A DNA stretch of 45,959 nt, from assembly GCA_027623205.1 (NCBI GenBank), contig JAQBYC010000030.1:1-45959 (forward strand), read 5' to 3'. The notes beneath the pieces were generated by a model. The model saw only the letters and a list, made by a program, of their open reading frames with translations. It was not told where the DNA came from and made no database searches. This DNA is from Pseudomonadota bacterium. Lineage in GTDB: Bacteria > Pseudomonadota > Alphaproteobacteria > GCA-2731375. Each line of letters begins with the position of its first letter. Position 1 is the stretch's first letter. Made by a program: the position numbers and the translations under genes. Below, one piece after another: positions 1 through 7,554 of the stretch.

Positions 1-27
1 CGTCCCAGCCGGCCCGATGACGTTTGA

Positions 28-1626
28 TTATTTGTCCATCCAGACGTCTTCCATGCGCCAGTTGTTGTAAATGCTGTTCACATGGGTGACGAAGCCGTGG
101 ACATACGGCTGCCAGCACTGCGCCGCCTTGCCGTGATAAATTATCGGCCGGGCCGCGTCTTCCTGCAGCTTCTTGTCGATTTCCCAAACCAGCTTCTGAC
201 GCGCGACCTGATCGGTCATCATGGACTGCTGTTCGAACAGCTTCTCCATTTCCGGTTTGCAATAGCCCGTGTAATTGCGCTGCGAGCCGCAGGAATAGTT
301 CTCATAGAAATTAGTATCCGGATCATCAACGCCAACACCGGTCAGGTTCAGGCCGACCGTGTAGTCCTTGCGGGCCACCTTGGCATGCCAGTTGGAGGTC
401 TCGACCGTTTCCAATTCGGCATCTATATAGATCTCTTTCAGATGATCGATCAATATCACGGCCGGATCCCGGTAGACCGCGATGTTGCGGGTCGAGACCT
501 TGATCTTGAGCCGGTTGTTCGGGCCATAGCCCTGGCCTTCCATGATCTTGCGGGCCTTGGCGCGGTTGCCCGCGACGTCCGGGTCGTAGCCGGCAACGGT
601 TTTCAAGAATTCCGGCGGCATGCCCCAGACCCCGTTTGGCGGCGGCATCATGGCGCCGCCCTGGACGTCTTGGCCCTCGCTTATGATGTCGACGAAGGCT
701 TGGCGATCAATCGACAGCACCATGGCCTTGCGGACCTCGGCATTGTCGAACGGCGGCTTGAACTGATTGACGATCAGGTTGGTGCTGACATTGGTCGTCA
801 CCAATTCACAAACCGCGTTTGGCGCCTGGGACTTCACATCCTTCAACAGGGGAATGGTCACATCGACATTGAAGGTAAAGTCGAACTCGCCCGCGATGAA
901 GGCCAGAATCCGGGTCGCCCGGCTTTTTATGATGGTCCATTCGATGCCATCAAGATAAGGCCGGTCCTTTTTCCAGTAGTTTTCGTTCCTGGTGAACTTC
1001 ACATGCTCGTTCTGTTTCAGGCTGACGAATTTGAACGGGCCGGTGCCGATGGGATTTGTGCGCATCGTCTTGGGCGATACGTGGCAGGGATAAACTGGCG
1101 AGTAGCCCGAAGCCAGCAGGGCAAGAAAGGCGGGCTGCGGGCGTTTCAGATTGAAGGTCGCCTCGAAATCGCCGTTGGTGGTGACGTTGTCCAGATTCTT
1201 GTACCAGGACTTGCGTGGATTCTTGCGCAGCGCGTCCTTGCTTGTGCCCAGTATCAACTCCCAGGTGCACTGCACGTCTTTCGAAGTGAAGGGCTTGCCG
1301 TCATGCCACGTCACGCCCGTGCGAAGCTTGAAGGTCAGTTTGGTCAGGTCGTCGCTCCAGCTCCAACTCTCGGCCAGATCCGGAATGATGGACTCCAGGC
1401 TTTCCTTCGCCACATCCTGGCGATACATGACCAGGTTGTTGAAGACGCCCATGTAGGGCGCCACCGTGGAGTTCGTCGCTTCCTCGTGGATTGATCCACT
1501 GGGCGGCGTGCCCCGGTGATAGGCCTTCATGACACCGCCGCTTTTCGCCGCCAGCGCCGCTTCGGCGCAGAACATGAGCCCAACGAGCGAAGCTGCTGAA
1601 GCAATCGTCAAAATTCTACGTTTCAT
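28..1626 (-). CDS. ABC transporter substrate-binding protein (SBP_bac_5, peptide/nickel type)
   Basis: Periplasmic solute-binding protein of 532 residues, of the class that feeds oligopeptides, nickel or related solutes to an ABC importer. Residues 1-27 form a Sec signal peptide (KRR, hydrophobic core, A-L-A-A cleavage region). The mature part has the family layout: an N-terminal lobe with P-D-L-A-E-S-W and W-H-D-G-K-P-F-T-S-K-D-V around residues 80-120, then G-T-G-P-F-K-F and the long C-terminal lobe. Length fits the family. The ATG at 1626 is preceded by GGGAGGG at good spacing. No permease or ATPase gene is visible; if present they lie beyond the left edge, downstream of this gene. A tandem repeat sits 39-84 nt upstream of the start. 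The ligand cannot be read from sequence. Confidence 0.93.
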   Translation of the reverse strand: MKRRILTIASAASLVGLMFCAEAALAAKSGGVMKAYHRGTPPSGSIHEEATNSTVAPYMGVFNNLVMYRQDVAKESLESIIPDLAESWSWSDDLTKLTFKLRTGVTWHDGKPFTSKDVQCTWELILGTSKDALRKNPRKSWYKNLDNVTTNGDFEATFNLKRPQPAFLALLASGYSPVYPCHVSPKTMRTNPIGTGPFKFVSLKQNEHVKFTRNENYWKKDRPYLDGIEWTIIKSRATRILAFIAGEFDFTFNVDVTIPLLKDVKSQAPNAVCELVTTNVSTNLIVNQFKPPFDNAEVRKAMVLSIDRQAFVDIISEGQDVQGGAMMPPPNGVWGMPPEFLKTVAGYDPDVAGNRAKARKIMEGQGYGPNNRLKIKVSTRNIAVYRDPAVILIDHLKEIYIDAELETVETSNWHAKVARKDYTVGLNLTGVGVDDPDTNFYENYSCGSQRNYTGYCKPEMEKLFEQQSMMTDQVARQKLVWEIDKKLQEDAARPIIYHGKAAQCWQPYVHGFVTHVNSIYNNWRMEDVWMDK

Positions 1627-1664
1627 TATACCCTCCCTGGATTAATTTTTATCAGTGTGAAGAT

Positions 1665-1710
1665 GATTATGCGCAAACGCAAGGATTATGCGCAAACGCA
1701 AGGATTATGC
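1665..1710. repeat. 19-nt tandem repeat, 2.4 copies, upstream of the binding-protein gene
   Basis: GATTATGCGCAAACGCAAG occurs at 1665-1683 and identically at 1684-1702, with a third partial copy (GATTATGC) at 1703-1710. Each unit contains the inverted repeat TGCG-CAAA-CGCA, so the array looks like repeated operator half-sites. It lies 39-84 nt upstream of the ATG at 1626, where a promoter or operator is expected. The binding function is inferred. Confidence 0.7.
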
Positions 1711-2007
1711 CAAGCAATCCTTCGCCGGGGAAATAGGATGTCGCCGCAATATCGCTATTAATGTCCCGCGGCGCTCCCGGGATCGCGTCGGCATCCCGGG
1801 TCTGCCGATGCGGGCCTTGGCGCGGGAAAGCCGGATGCGCCGGGGCGGTTTTGCGGATTCCCATTGCGCGAATTACCATTGCGCGGAAATGCCGCCTTGC
1901 TAAATTGCCCCTGATCGCATTGATCCATTGGTAAAAGCCGTCCGGGCTTGCCCGTTCAGGCAGGCAGGAGGGTTCTGTCGGCGTAAATTTCTTGTGAGGT
2001 TGTTGGT
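1711..2007. other. Intergenic region between divergent genes
   Basis: With the tandem repeat this completes a 381-bp gap between the divergent binding-protein and nitroreductase genes. I see no gene here. A second short direct repeat, CCATTGCGCG at 1861-1870 and 1876-1885 (15-bp period), lies about 125-150 nt upstream of the nitroreductase start and may be a regulatory site. No sure -35/-10 pair was recognised. Confidence 0.4.
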
Positions 2008-2688
2008 ATGGATTTCGAGATCCTGGTTCGCGAACGAAGAAGTATCCGTGGCTACAAACCCGACCCGGTGCCGAAAGAGGTCATCCAGGAAATTATCGAA
2101 ATCGCCAAGGGCGCGCCGTCTTCGATGAATACGCAGCCCTGGTTTTTCCATGTCATTACCGGCGAACCGCTGGAACGTATCCGCCGGGGCAACACCGAAC
2201 GGATGCTGGCCGGGGCCGAGGTGCAGCGCGAGATTCCGGTACGGGGTGGCTATGAAGGCATCCACCGCCAGCGTCAGATCGAAGTGGCTGTCCAGCTTTT
2301 TGAAGCGATGGGCATTGCGCGTGACGACAAGGAAAGGCGCCAGGACTGGGTGATGCGCGGATTTCGACAGTTCGATGCACCGGTGTCTATTGTCATGACC
2401 TACGACAAAAGTCTGGAGCCCGCGACCATCAGCCATTTCGATCTGGGCGCGGTGACCTATGGCCTGGTGCTGGCCGCCTGGACCCGTGGCCTGGGCACGG
2501 TGATCAACGGCCAGGGCATCATGCAATCCGCCGTGGTGCGGGAACACGCCAAAATTCCCGACTGGCAGGTCATCATGACCTGCATCGCCATGGGCTATCC
2601 GAAGGATGAATTCTCCGCCAACGAGGTAAAATCCAGGCGCACCCCGAATGAGGAGATCGTCACCTTCACAGGTTTTGACGAGGACTGA
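2008..2688 (+). CDS. Nitroreductase family protein (FMN-dependent)
   Basis: 226-residue NAD(P)H-dependent FMN oxidoreductase of the nitroreductase fold. The N-terminus has the FMN-phosphate binding pattern E-R-R-S-I-R-G-Y (about residues 8-15) followed by A-P-S-S-M-N-T-Q-P-W (about 36-46), both hallmarks of the family. The C-terminal part carries G-L-G-T-V-I-N-G and I-A-M-G-Y-P, typical of the second FMN contact and the dimer region. The ATG at 2008 is preceded by GAGG. It is a stand-alone gene, divergent from the binding protein and convergent with the amidase. Physiological substrate is unknown; nitroaromatics, quinones or dehalogenation-type reactions are all possible for this superfamily. 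Confidence 0.92.
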   Translation: MDFEILVRERRSIRGYKPDPVPKEVIQEIIEIAKGAPSSMNTQPWFFHVITGEPLERIRRGNTERMLAGAEVQREIPVRGGYEGIHRQRQIEVAVQLFEAMGIARDDKERRQDWVMRGFRQFDAPVSIVMTYDKSLEPATISHFDLGAVTYGLVLAAWTRGLGTVINGQGIMQSAVVREHAKIPDWQVIMTCIAMGYPKDEFSANEVKSRRTPNEEIVTFTGFDED

Positions 2689-2724
2689 TACACAGGTCGT
2701 GGGTAAGTCAACCTCGAAAATGGT

Positions 2725-4029
2725 CTAGACGATTCGCCTTTCCATCCAGCGGCAATGGCTCAACAACACTTCGTCCTGGCCCAGGGCGCCGACGGCCTGC
2801 ACGCCGACCGGCAATCCGTTGCGCCCCTTGTGACCCGGTAGATTGACACAGGGGTTGCCCAACAGGGTCCACATCCGGTTGAACACGGGATCGCCGGTGG
2901 CGGCCAGTCCCCTCGGCGCCTCTCCCGGCGCACTGGGACAGAGCAGGACATCCACCTCTGCAAAAACATCGTCCAACAGACGTCGGCCTTCCGCCGCCGC
3001 CGCCAGCGCGTCCTGGTAGGCGGTGAAATCCACCGCCCGGCCCTGTTCGATCAAGGCGATGATATGGGAACTCATGCGATCGCGGTGCTGCGCGTATTCA
3101 AAGGCCAGGTCGCGGGCGGCGTTTTGCGCCATGACCAGCTTTTGCCTTTCGACAAGGTCAGCGAAAGGCGGCGCCAATTCTATTTCCACCACTTCCGCCC
3201 CGGCGGCTTCCAGGCTTTTTGCCGTGGCCAGAACGGCGGCCTGGCTGTCTTGATCGGCCTGCTTCCATTCAGGGGTCCGGCACAAACCAACTTTCGGTGC
3301 GTGGTCGGGGGCGACAGCATCGAATGGGCCATTGGCCGGGGCGCCGACCAGGGCGGCGCGCATCAGGTGAATGTCGGCCACTTCGCGGCAAAAAAGGCCC
3401 AGAGTATCCAGGTCATGGGACAGCGCCTTTACGCCGTACAGGGGCAGGGCGCCATACGACGCCTTGTAGCCGACGACGCCGCAAAAGGCGGCCGGGCGGA
3501 CAACCGACCCTCCCGTTTGCGTGCCGAATGCAAACGGCACCATGCAATCGGCCACTGCCGCGGCCGAGCCCGAAGAGGAACCTCCGGGACTGTGGGCCGG
3601 ATTATGGGGATTGGCGGTCTTGCCCGGCTGGAAATAGGCAAATTCCGTGCTGACGGTCTTGCCGAGCACAAGACCGCCCGCCGCGCGCACCAGGGCGACG
3701 CAGGCGGCGTCGCCTGTGGGGCGGTGGCCGGCATAGGCGGCGCTGCCATAGGTCGTGGGCATGTCGGCGGTATCGATGATATCCTTGACGCCCACCGGCA
3801 GGCCGGAAAGCGGCAGACCGGACGAGGCTCCGCCCGTCCCGCCGCGCTCATCCTGGCGTTTGGCCACGGCCAGGGCGAGATCGTCGGCTAAATGGCACCA
3901 GGCGCCGACGATCGTCTCCCGTGCCGAGATGCGGGCCAGACAGGCGGCGAGCAGTTCCCGCGCACTGATCTGACCCTGGTCCAGCGCCTTGCGGGCCTGG
4001 CTGGCGGTTAGCTCATTGGCTGATGTCAT
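2725..4029 (-). CDS. Amidase signature family protein
   Basis: 434-residue hydrolase of the amidase signature family. The Ser-cisSer-Lys catalytic triad is visible: Lys in G-V-K-D-I-I-D (about residue 82), the Gly/Ser-rich loop P-G-G-S-S-S-G-S (about 147-154) and the nucleophile Ser in G-T-Q-T-G-G-S-V-V-R-P-A (about 170-181). It is slightly shorter than many family members (450-500) but ends naturally. It could act on aliphatic or aromatic amides. A GatA role is unlikely because gatB and gatC are not adjacent. It is monocistronic here, with stop-to-stop convergence with the nitroreductase gene. Confidence 0.92.
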   Translation of the reverse strand: MTSANELTASQARKALDQGQISARELLAACLARISARETIVGAWCHLADDLALAVAKRQDERGGTGGASSGLPLSGLPVGVKDIIDTADMPTTYGSAAYAGHRPTGDAACVALVRAAGGLVLGKTVSTEFAYFQPGKTANPHNPAHSPGGSSSGSAAAVADCMVPFAFGTQTGGSVVRPAAFCGVVGYKASYGALPLYGVKALSHDLDTLGLFCREVADIHLMRAALVGAPANGPFDAVAPDHAPKVGLCRTPEWKQADQDSQAAVLATAKSLEAAGAEVVEIELAPPFADLVERQKLVMAQNAARDLAFEYAQHRDRMSSHIIALIEQGRAVDFTAYQDALAAAAEGRRLLDDVFAEVDVLLCPSAPGEAPRGLAATGDPVFNRMWTLLGNPCVNLPGHKGRNGLPVGVQAVGALGQDEVLLSHCRWMERRIV

Positions 4030-4157
4030 CTATCTGTCTCCCTTTTCCGGACCCGCATCGCCGTTATTGCAGCATGAATGGTGCGGTTCGTCAGCCCCGA
4101 AAGGGAAGAATTCTGCCCGCCACGAAGTTTGCCGCACCTTGCGGCAATTTGCAGACG

Positions 4158-4964
4158 TCATGGTGCGGGCCACAAGGTCCTGGTGCGGCCACTCAGCCAA
4201 TAGGCCAGCAAACCGAGGTATTCGTGCGCGGGTCTGCCAATTTCGCGGATGCCGCGGCCCAGGTCAAAGCGCAGGCGGAAGGCGCTTTTCCCATTCAGGT
4301 CCAGCCTGGGCGGTGCGGCCACGACCGGCCAATCCAAGGCGCGGAAGACCGCCATGGCGCGGGGCATATGCCAGGCCGAGGTGACCAGAAGCCACTGTTC
4401 CGCCGCTTTTGGTTTGGCCAGACTCCGTCCCTGCACGGCGTTCTCATAGGTATCGCGTGAGTGAGCTTCGATCAGCAGGCGTTTCCGGGGGATGCCCTGG
4501 CTGACCAGATATTCGGCGATCAATAGCGCCTCCCGGTCCCAGCGCTCATCCTGGACGCCGCCTGCACTGCCACTACCGCCGCAAATTAGCAGCCGTGCTT
4601 CGGGGTAGCCTCGGGCCAGGCGGATAAATTCCACCAGCCGGTCTGCCGACTTGCCGGGCACCGCGTAGCCGACCTGGCGGGAAACGGCCAGGTTCACGGT
4701 GCCGCCGCTCAACAGGACGATACCCGCCACCGTGCGGTCCGTGGCATTGAACGGCGTGAACTGTCTTTCCAGAGGTGTCAGCAGCCAGTTGCCGACGGGC
4801 AGGACCGCCAAGGCCAGCAGCGCGGCGGTAAGCGCGCTGGTCAGCCAGATGCCTTGACGCCGCCAGCGCGACCATGACAACAAGGTCGACAGCGACAACA
4901 GGATCAGCAACAAATTCACGGGTTGGGCGATAACCCAAAAAATCTTGGCGGCCGAAAAAAACAT
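4158..4964 (-). CDS. YdcF/ElyC family membrane protein (DUF218)
   Basis: 268-residue inner-membrane protein. Two hydrophobic segments (about residues 12-30 and 40-60) precede a periplasmic DUF218 domain with G-I-V-L-L-S-G-G (about 80-88), R-L-L-I-C-G-G-S-G-S and S-A-W-H-M-P-R-A-M, which are the conserved blocks of ElyC/SanA/YdcF proteins. ElyC of Escherichia coli influences lipid-carrier and peptidoglycan metabolism; the exact reaction is not established. The ATG at 4964 follows a GAGGATAGG ribosome-binding region. A long inverted repeat lies just upstream. Confidence 0.87.
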   Translation of the reverse strand: MFFSAAKIFWVIAQPVNLLLILLSLSTLLSWSRWRRQGIWLTSALTAALLALAVLPVGNWLLTPLERQFTPFNATDRTVAGIVLLSGGTVNLAVSRQVGYAVPGKSADRLVEFIRLARGYPEARLLICGGSGSAGGVQDERWDREALLIAEYLVSQGIPRKRLLIEAHSRDTYENAVQGRSLAKPKAAEQWLLVTSAWHMPRAMAVFRALDWPVVAAPPRLDLNGKSAFRLRFDLGRGIREIGRPAHEYLGLLAYWLSGRTRTLWPAP

Positions 4965-4984
4965 CGCATCCTATCCTCTGTTTG

Positions 4985-5033
4985 TTCGTTGTCAGAATAT
5001 TGACTTCGGCATCCCGATTCTGACAGTGACGAA
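4985..5033. promoter_or_regulatory. Inverted repeat upstream of the DUF218 gene
   Basis: TGTCAGAAT (4990-4998) is perfectly repeated in inverted form as ATTCTGACA (5017-5025), and an outer TTCGT/ACGAA pair (4985-4989, 5029-5033) extends it with a small bulge. The structure is centred about 43 nt upstream of the ATG at 4964. It could be an operator or a leader hairpin; nothing shows which. Confidence 0.45.
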
Positions 5034-5163
5034 GCAAAATCACGGCGACGCCGAAATTGTTGCTGCGCCCGTATCGGCGAAATGACTATGATTGTCTATC
5101 GGAAAACCCGCGCGGTACGCCGCGACCAGGCAACCTCCAGACAGGCAGAAGGTGTGATCCAGC

Positions 5164-6378
5164 ATGGCCGTTGACGCCACCAGGGCGGCGCGCGAACCGC
5201 CCTATGCCTATCTCCGCCTGGCAGCATCCCTGACCTTGATGACCATGGGCACCGTCGGCATGTATGCCATCGTTGTAGCCTTAAAGCCGATCGCCGTGGA
5301 ATTCGGCGCCACCCGCTCGGCCGCCGCGATTGCCTATGCCGCCACCATGGTCGGTTTTGGCCTTGGCGGCATCATGATGGGCCGCTGGTCCGACCGGGTC
5401 GGCGTGATGTGGCCCTGCCTGGCCGGCACGGTGTTTCTGGCCCTGGGCTTTCTACTGGCCGCCCAGGCCACCGCGCTGTGGCAATTGTATCTGGCCCAGG
5501 GCCTGCTCATCGGCCTGCTGGGCAACGCGGCTCTGTTCGCGCCGCTGGTGGCCGATACCACCCTGTGGTTCCATCGGCGCCGGGGTATCGCGGTGGCCAT
5601 CGTGGCCAGCGGCAACTATCTGGCCGGGGTGGTCTGGCCGCCCGTCGTGCAATTTTACATCGATGCCTCGGATTGGCGCGCCACCTATACCGGCATCGGG
5701 GTTTTCTGTCTACTTTTCATGCCGCCCCTTTGCCTGATATTGCGCCGCCGCCCGACGGCGGCATTGGCGCTGGAGGCGGGGGCAACGGCCGCCGCCGCAA
5801 GGCCCCTAAATCTGTCACCGAACAGCCTGCATGGCCTGCTGTGCGTTGCGGGCGTGGCCTGTTGTATCGCCATGGCCATGCCCCAGGTTCATATTGTCGC
5901 CTATGCCTCGGACCTTGGCTATGCCGCCCAACGCGGGGCCCAGATGTTGGCGCTGATGCTGGCGACGGGGATCATCAGCCGTCTGGTTTTCGGTTGGTTG
6001 TCCGACAGCATCGGCGGTCTGGCGACATTGCTGGTGGGCAGCAGCCTGCAGGCCCTGATGCTGTTTCTGTTCATGTTCGCAGAGTCCCTGGCCGGCCTCT
6101 ATCTGATGTCGGCCCTGTTCGGTTTGAGCCAGGGCGGCATCGTGCCGGCCTACGCCATAATCGTGCGGCGCTACTTCGTGCCGGGCCAGATCGGCTGGCG
6201 CGTTGCCATGGTGCTGTCCATGACCCTGCTGGGCATGGCCCTGGGCGGCTGGCTGGCGGGATTGCTCTATGACTTGACCGGTTCCTACCGGATGGCCTTC
6301 ATCAATGCCGTTGCCTTCAATGTGGTCAACATGATGATTGCCGGTATTCTGTTGCGGCGGTCACGGCAGAAGCTATGA
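5164..6378 (+). CDS. MFS transporter
   Basis: 404-residue major facilitator superfamily permease with about 12 hydrophobic helices in two six-helix halves. The loop 2-3 signature appears as G-R-W-S-D-R-V-G around residues 77-84, and a related G-W-L-S-D-S-I-G occurs in the second half around 279-286. The overall pattern resembles monocarboxylate or oxalate/formate-type antiporters. The cupin gene starts 31 nt downstream on the same strand, so the two are probably cotranscribed. The substrate is unknown. Confidence 0.9.
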   Translation: MAVDATRAAREPPYAYLRLAASLTLMTMGTVGMYAIVVALKPIAVEFGATRSAAAIAYAATMVGFGLGGIMMGRWSDRVGVMWPCLAGTVFLALGFLLAAQATALWQLYLAQGLLIGLLGNAALFAPLVADTTLWFHRRRGIAVAIVASGNYLAGVVWPPVVQFYIDASDWRATYTGIGVFCLLFMPPLCLILRRRPTAALALEAGATAAAARPLNLSPNSLHGLLCVAGVACCIAMAMPQVHIVAYASDLGYAAQRGAQMLALMLATGIISRLVFGWLSDSIGGLATLLVGSSLQALMLFLFMFAESLAGLYLMSALFGLSQGGIVPAYAIIVRRYFVPGQIGWRVAMVLSMTLLGMALGGWLAGLLYDLTGSYRMAFINAVAFNVVNMMIAGILLRRSRQKL

Positions 6379-6409
6379 TATTGACTCTGTCCATGAGGGA
6401 GGGTCCGCC

Positions 6410-6811
6410 ATGACCACGGCAACGGCTGTGCAAAAACTTGTTTTGGACGAAGTGACCATGGAACAGGTCGGCGCGGGGATGCGCCGGCAGCTTATCTGTG
6501 GTCAGCAGATGATGCTGGCGCGCATCAGCCTGGCGGCGGGCGTTTCGGTACCGCAACACCAACATGCAAACGAACAGATCACCTATCTGTTGGCCGGCGA
6601 AATGGAATTTCGCTTCGGTGACGACGGTGCCGATTTACGCCATATCGGGGCCGGCGAGATATTGGTGATCCCCGGTGATATGCCCCATTCGGCGAACGTG
6701 CTGGCGGATGCGGAAGTCATCGAATTGTTCGCGCCGCCGCGCCAGGATTGGATTGATGGCACCGATCGCTATTTGCGGGCCGCATCGGACTCTAGAGCAA
6801 TTGTCAATTAA
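6410..6811 (+). CDS. Cupin domain protein
   Basis: 133-residue single cupin barrel. Motif 1 is seen as H-Q-H-A-N-E-Q followed by Y-L-L-A-G-E-M-E-F, giving two His and one Glu metal ligands; motif 2 is P-G-D-M-P-H-S-A-N. The ATG at 6410 is preferred because GAGGGAGGG lies just before it; an upstream in-frame extension overlaps the MFS gene. Small cupins of this type bind a metal and may act as isomerases, dioxygenases or sensors, so function is open. The last residues (S-R-A-I-V-N) and the TAA stop are encoded by the dispersed repeat beginning at 6794, so the original C-terminus may have been altered by its insertion. Confidence 0.85.
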   Translation: MTTATAVQKLVLDEVTMEQVGAGMRRQLICGQQMMLARISLAAGVSVPQHQHANEQITYLLAGEMEFRFGDDGADLRHIGAGEILVIPGDMPHSANVLADAEVIELFAPPRQDWIDGTDRYLRAASDSRAIVN

Positions 6812-6896
6812 TCGGACTCGCGATCGCGACTTAAGTAATTGGTTCAATTACTCTATTCTTAAGAGTCCGGGCATGTTTCGAAGAAACATGTTTTAG
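6794..6896 (+). repeat. Dispersed structured repeat, copy A
   Basis: About 100 bp starting AGAGCAATT and containing TTAAGTAATTGGTTCAATT, CTATTCTTAAGAGTC and a terminal perfect hairpin CATGTTTC-GAA-GAAACATG (stem 6872-6879 with 6883-6890). The central part TCGCG-AT-CGCGA forms another stem. It follows the cupin gene, whose TAA at 6809-6811 is inside the element. The terminal hairpin could act as a terminator or mRNA-stability element. Confidence 0.85.
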
Positions 6897-6952
6897 GGTA
6901 TTTCAAGATTGGTCCGGGCCGCCCGCGCTCGCGATTTTTGGTGGAGGGGAAT

Positions 6953-7489
6953 ATGATCAAGCCACAGCTAACTCACGTCGGCATCTATGTGCGCGATATG
7001 GCCAAGATGCGGCGGTTCTATACCGAGGTTTTCGGGCTGACCGTTACGGACGCCGGCGCGCCGCCGGATTTCCACCTGGATATGGCCTTTATGTCGGCTG
7101 ATCCAGGCGAACATCATCAGATGGTTCTGGTTGGCGGCCGTCCGGATGCGGCTACGGCCAATGTCGCCCAACAGATTTCGTTTCTGGTGAGATCCCTGGA
7201 CGAGTTGCGGGCCATGCGGGACAGGGTGGTCGACGCCGGACTGAAAGTCCGCCGCACGATTACCCACGGCAACGCCTGGTCGGTCTATTTCAGCGATCCC
7301 GAAGATAATATCGTCGAGGTGTACGTACATACGCCCTGGCACATTCCGCAGCCCGCGGGGGAGCCCTTTGATCTGGATCTTTCGAACCACCAGATCATGG
7401 CCGAGACGGAGGCGCTGTGCCGCGGCAGGAAAGGTTTTGCGACCGGCGAGGAACGCCAGGCAACCATGCGGCAAATGATGGCCGGGTGA
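6953..7489 (+). CDS. Glyoxalase/bleomycin-resistance (VOC) family protein
   Basis: 178-residue vicinal-oxygen-chelate protein. H-V-G-I-Y-V-R-D-M near the N-terminus and F-Y-T-E-V-F-G-L form the first beta-alpha-beta-beta-beta module. The second contains V-Y-F-S-D-P-E-D-N-I-V-E-V-Y, with the usual Glu metal ligand. The ATG at 6953 follows GGAGGGG. A C-terminal extension (about residues 130-178) goes beyond a minimal VOC domain, as in dioxygenase-like members. It could be an extradiol dioxygenase or a glyoxalase-like enzyme; the substrate cannot be deduced. Confidence 0.87.
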   Translation: MIKPQLTHVGIYVRDMAKMRRFYTEVFGLTVTDAGAPPDFHLDMAFMSADPGEHHQMVLVGGRPDAATANVAQQISFLVRSLDELRAMRDRVVDAGLKVRRTITHGNAWSVYFSDPEDNIVEVYVHTPWHIPQPAGEPFDLDLSNHQIMAETEALCRGRKGFATGEERQATMRQMMAG

Positions 7490-7554
7490 GGCTCGATTGA
7501 TGCTATGCTGAAGTGGTCTAGAAAAAAGGCGCTGGTGGATGGGGGAATGGAATA

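Noticed and set aside
82-1494. Long plus-strand open frame opposite the binding-protein gene
   Set aside because: Antisense shadow; no domain features, while the minus strand has a clear signal peptide and family motifs.
2717-2730. Another repeat copy at TGGTCTAGA near the amidase stop (also at 7513)
   Set aside because: Only a short CTAG-containing match; none of the AATTGGTTCAAT or hairpin modules is present.
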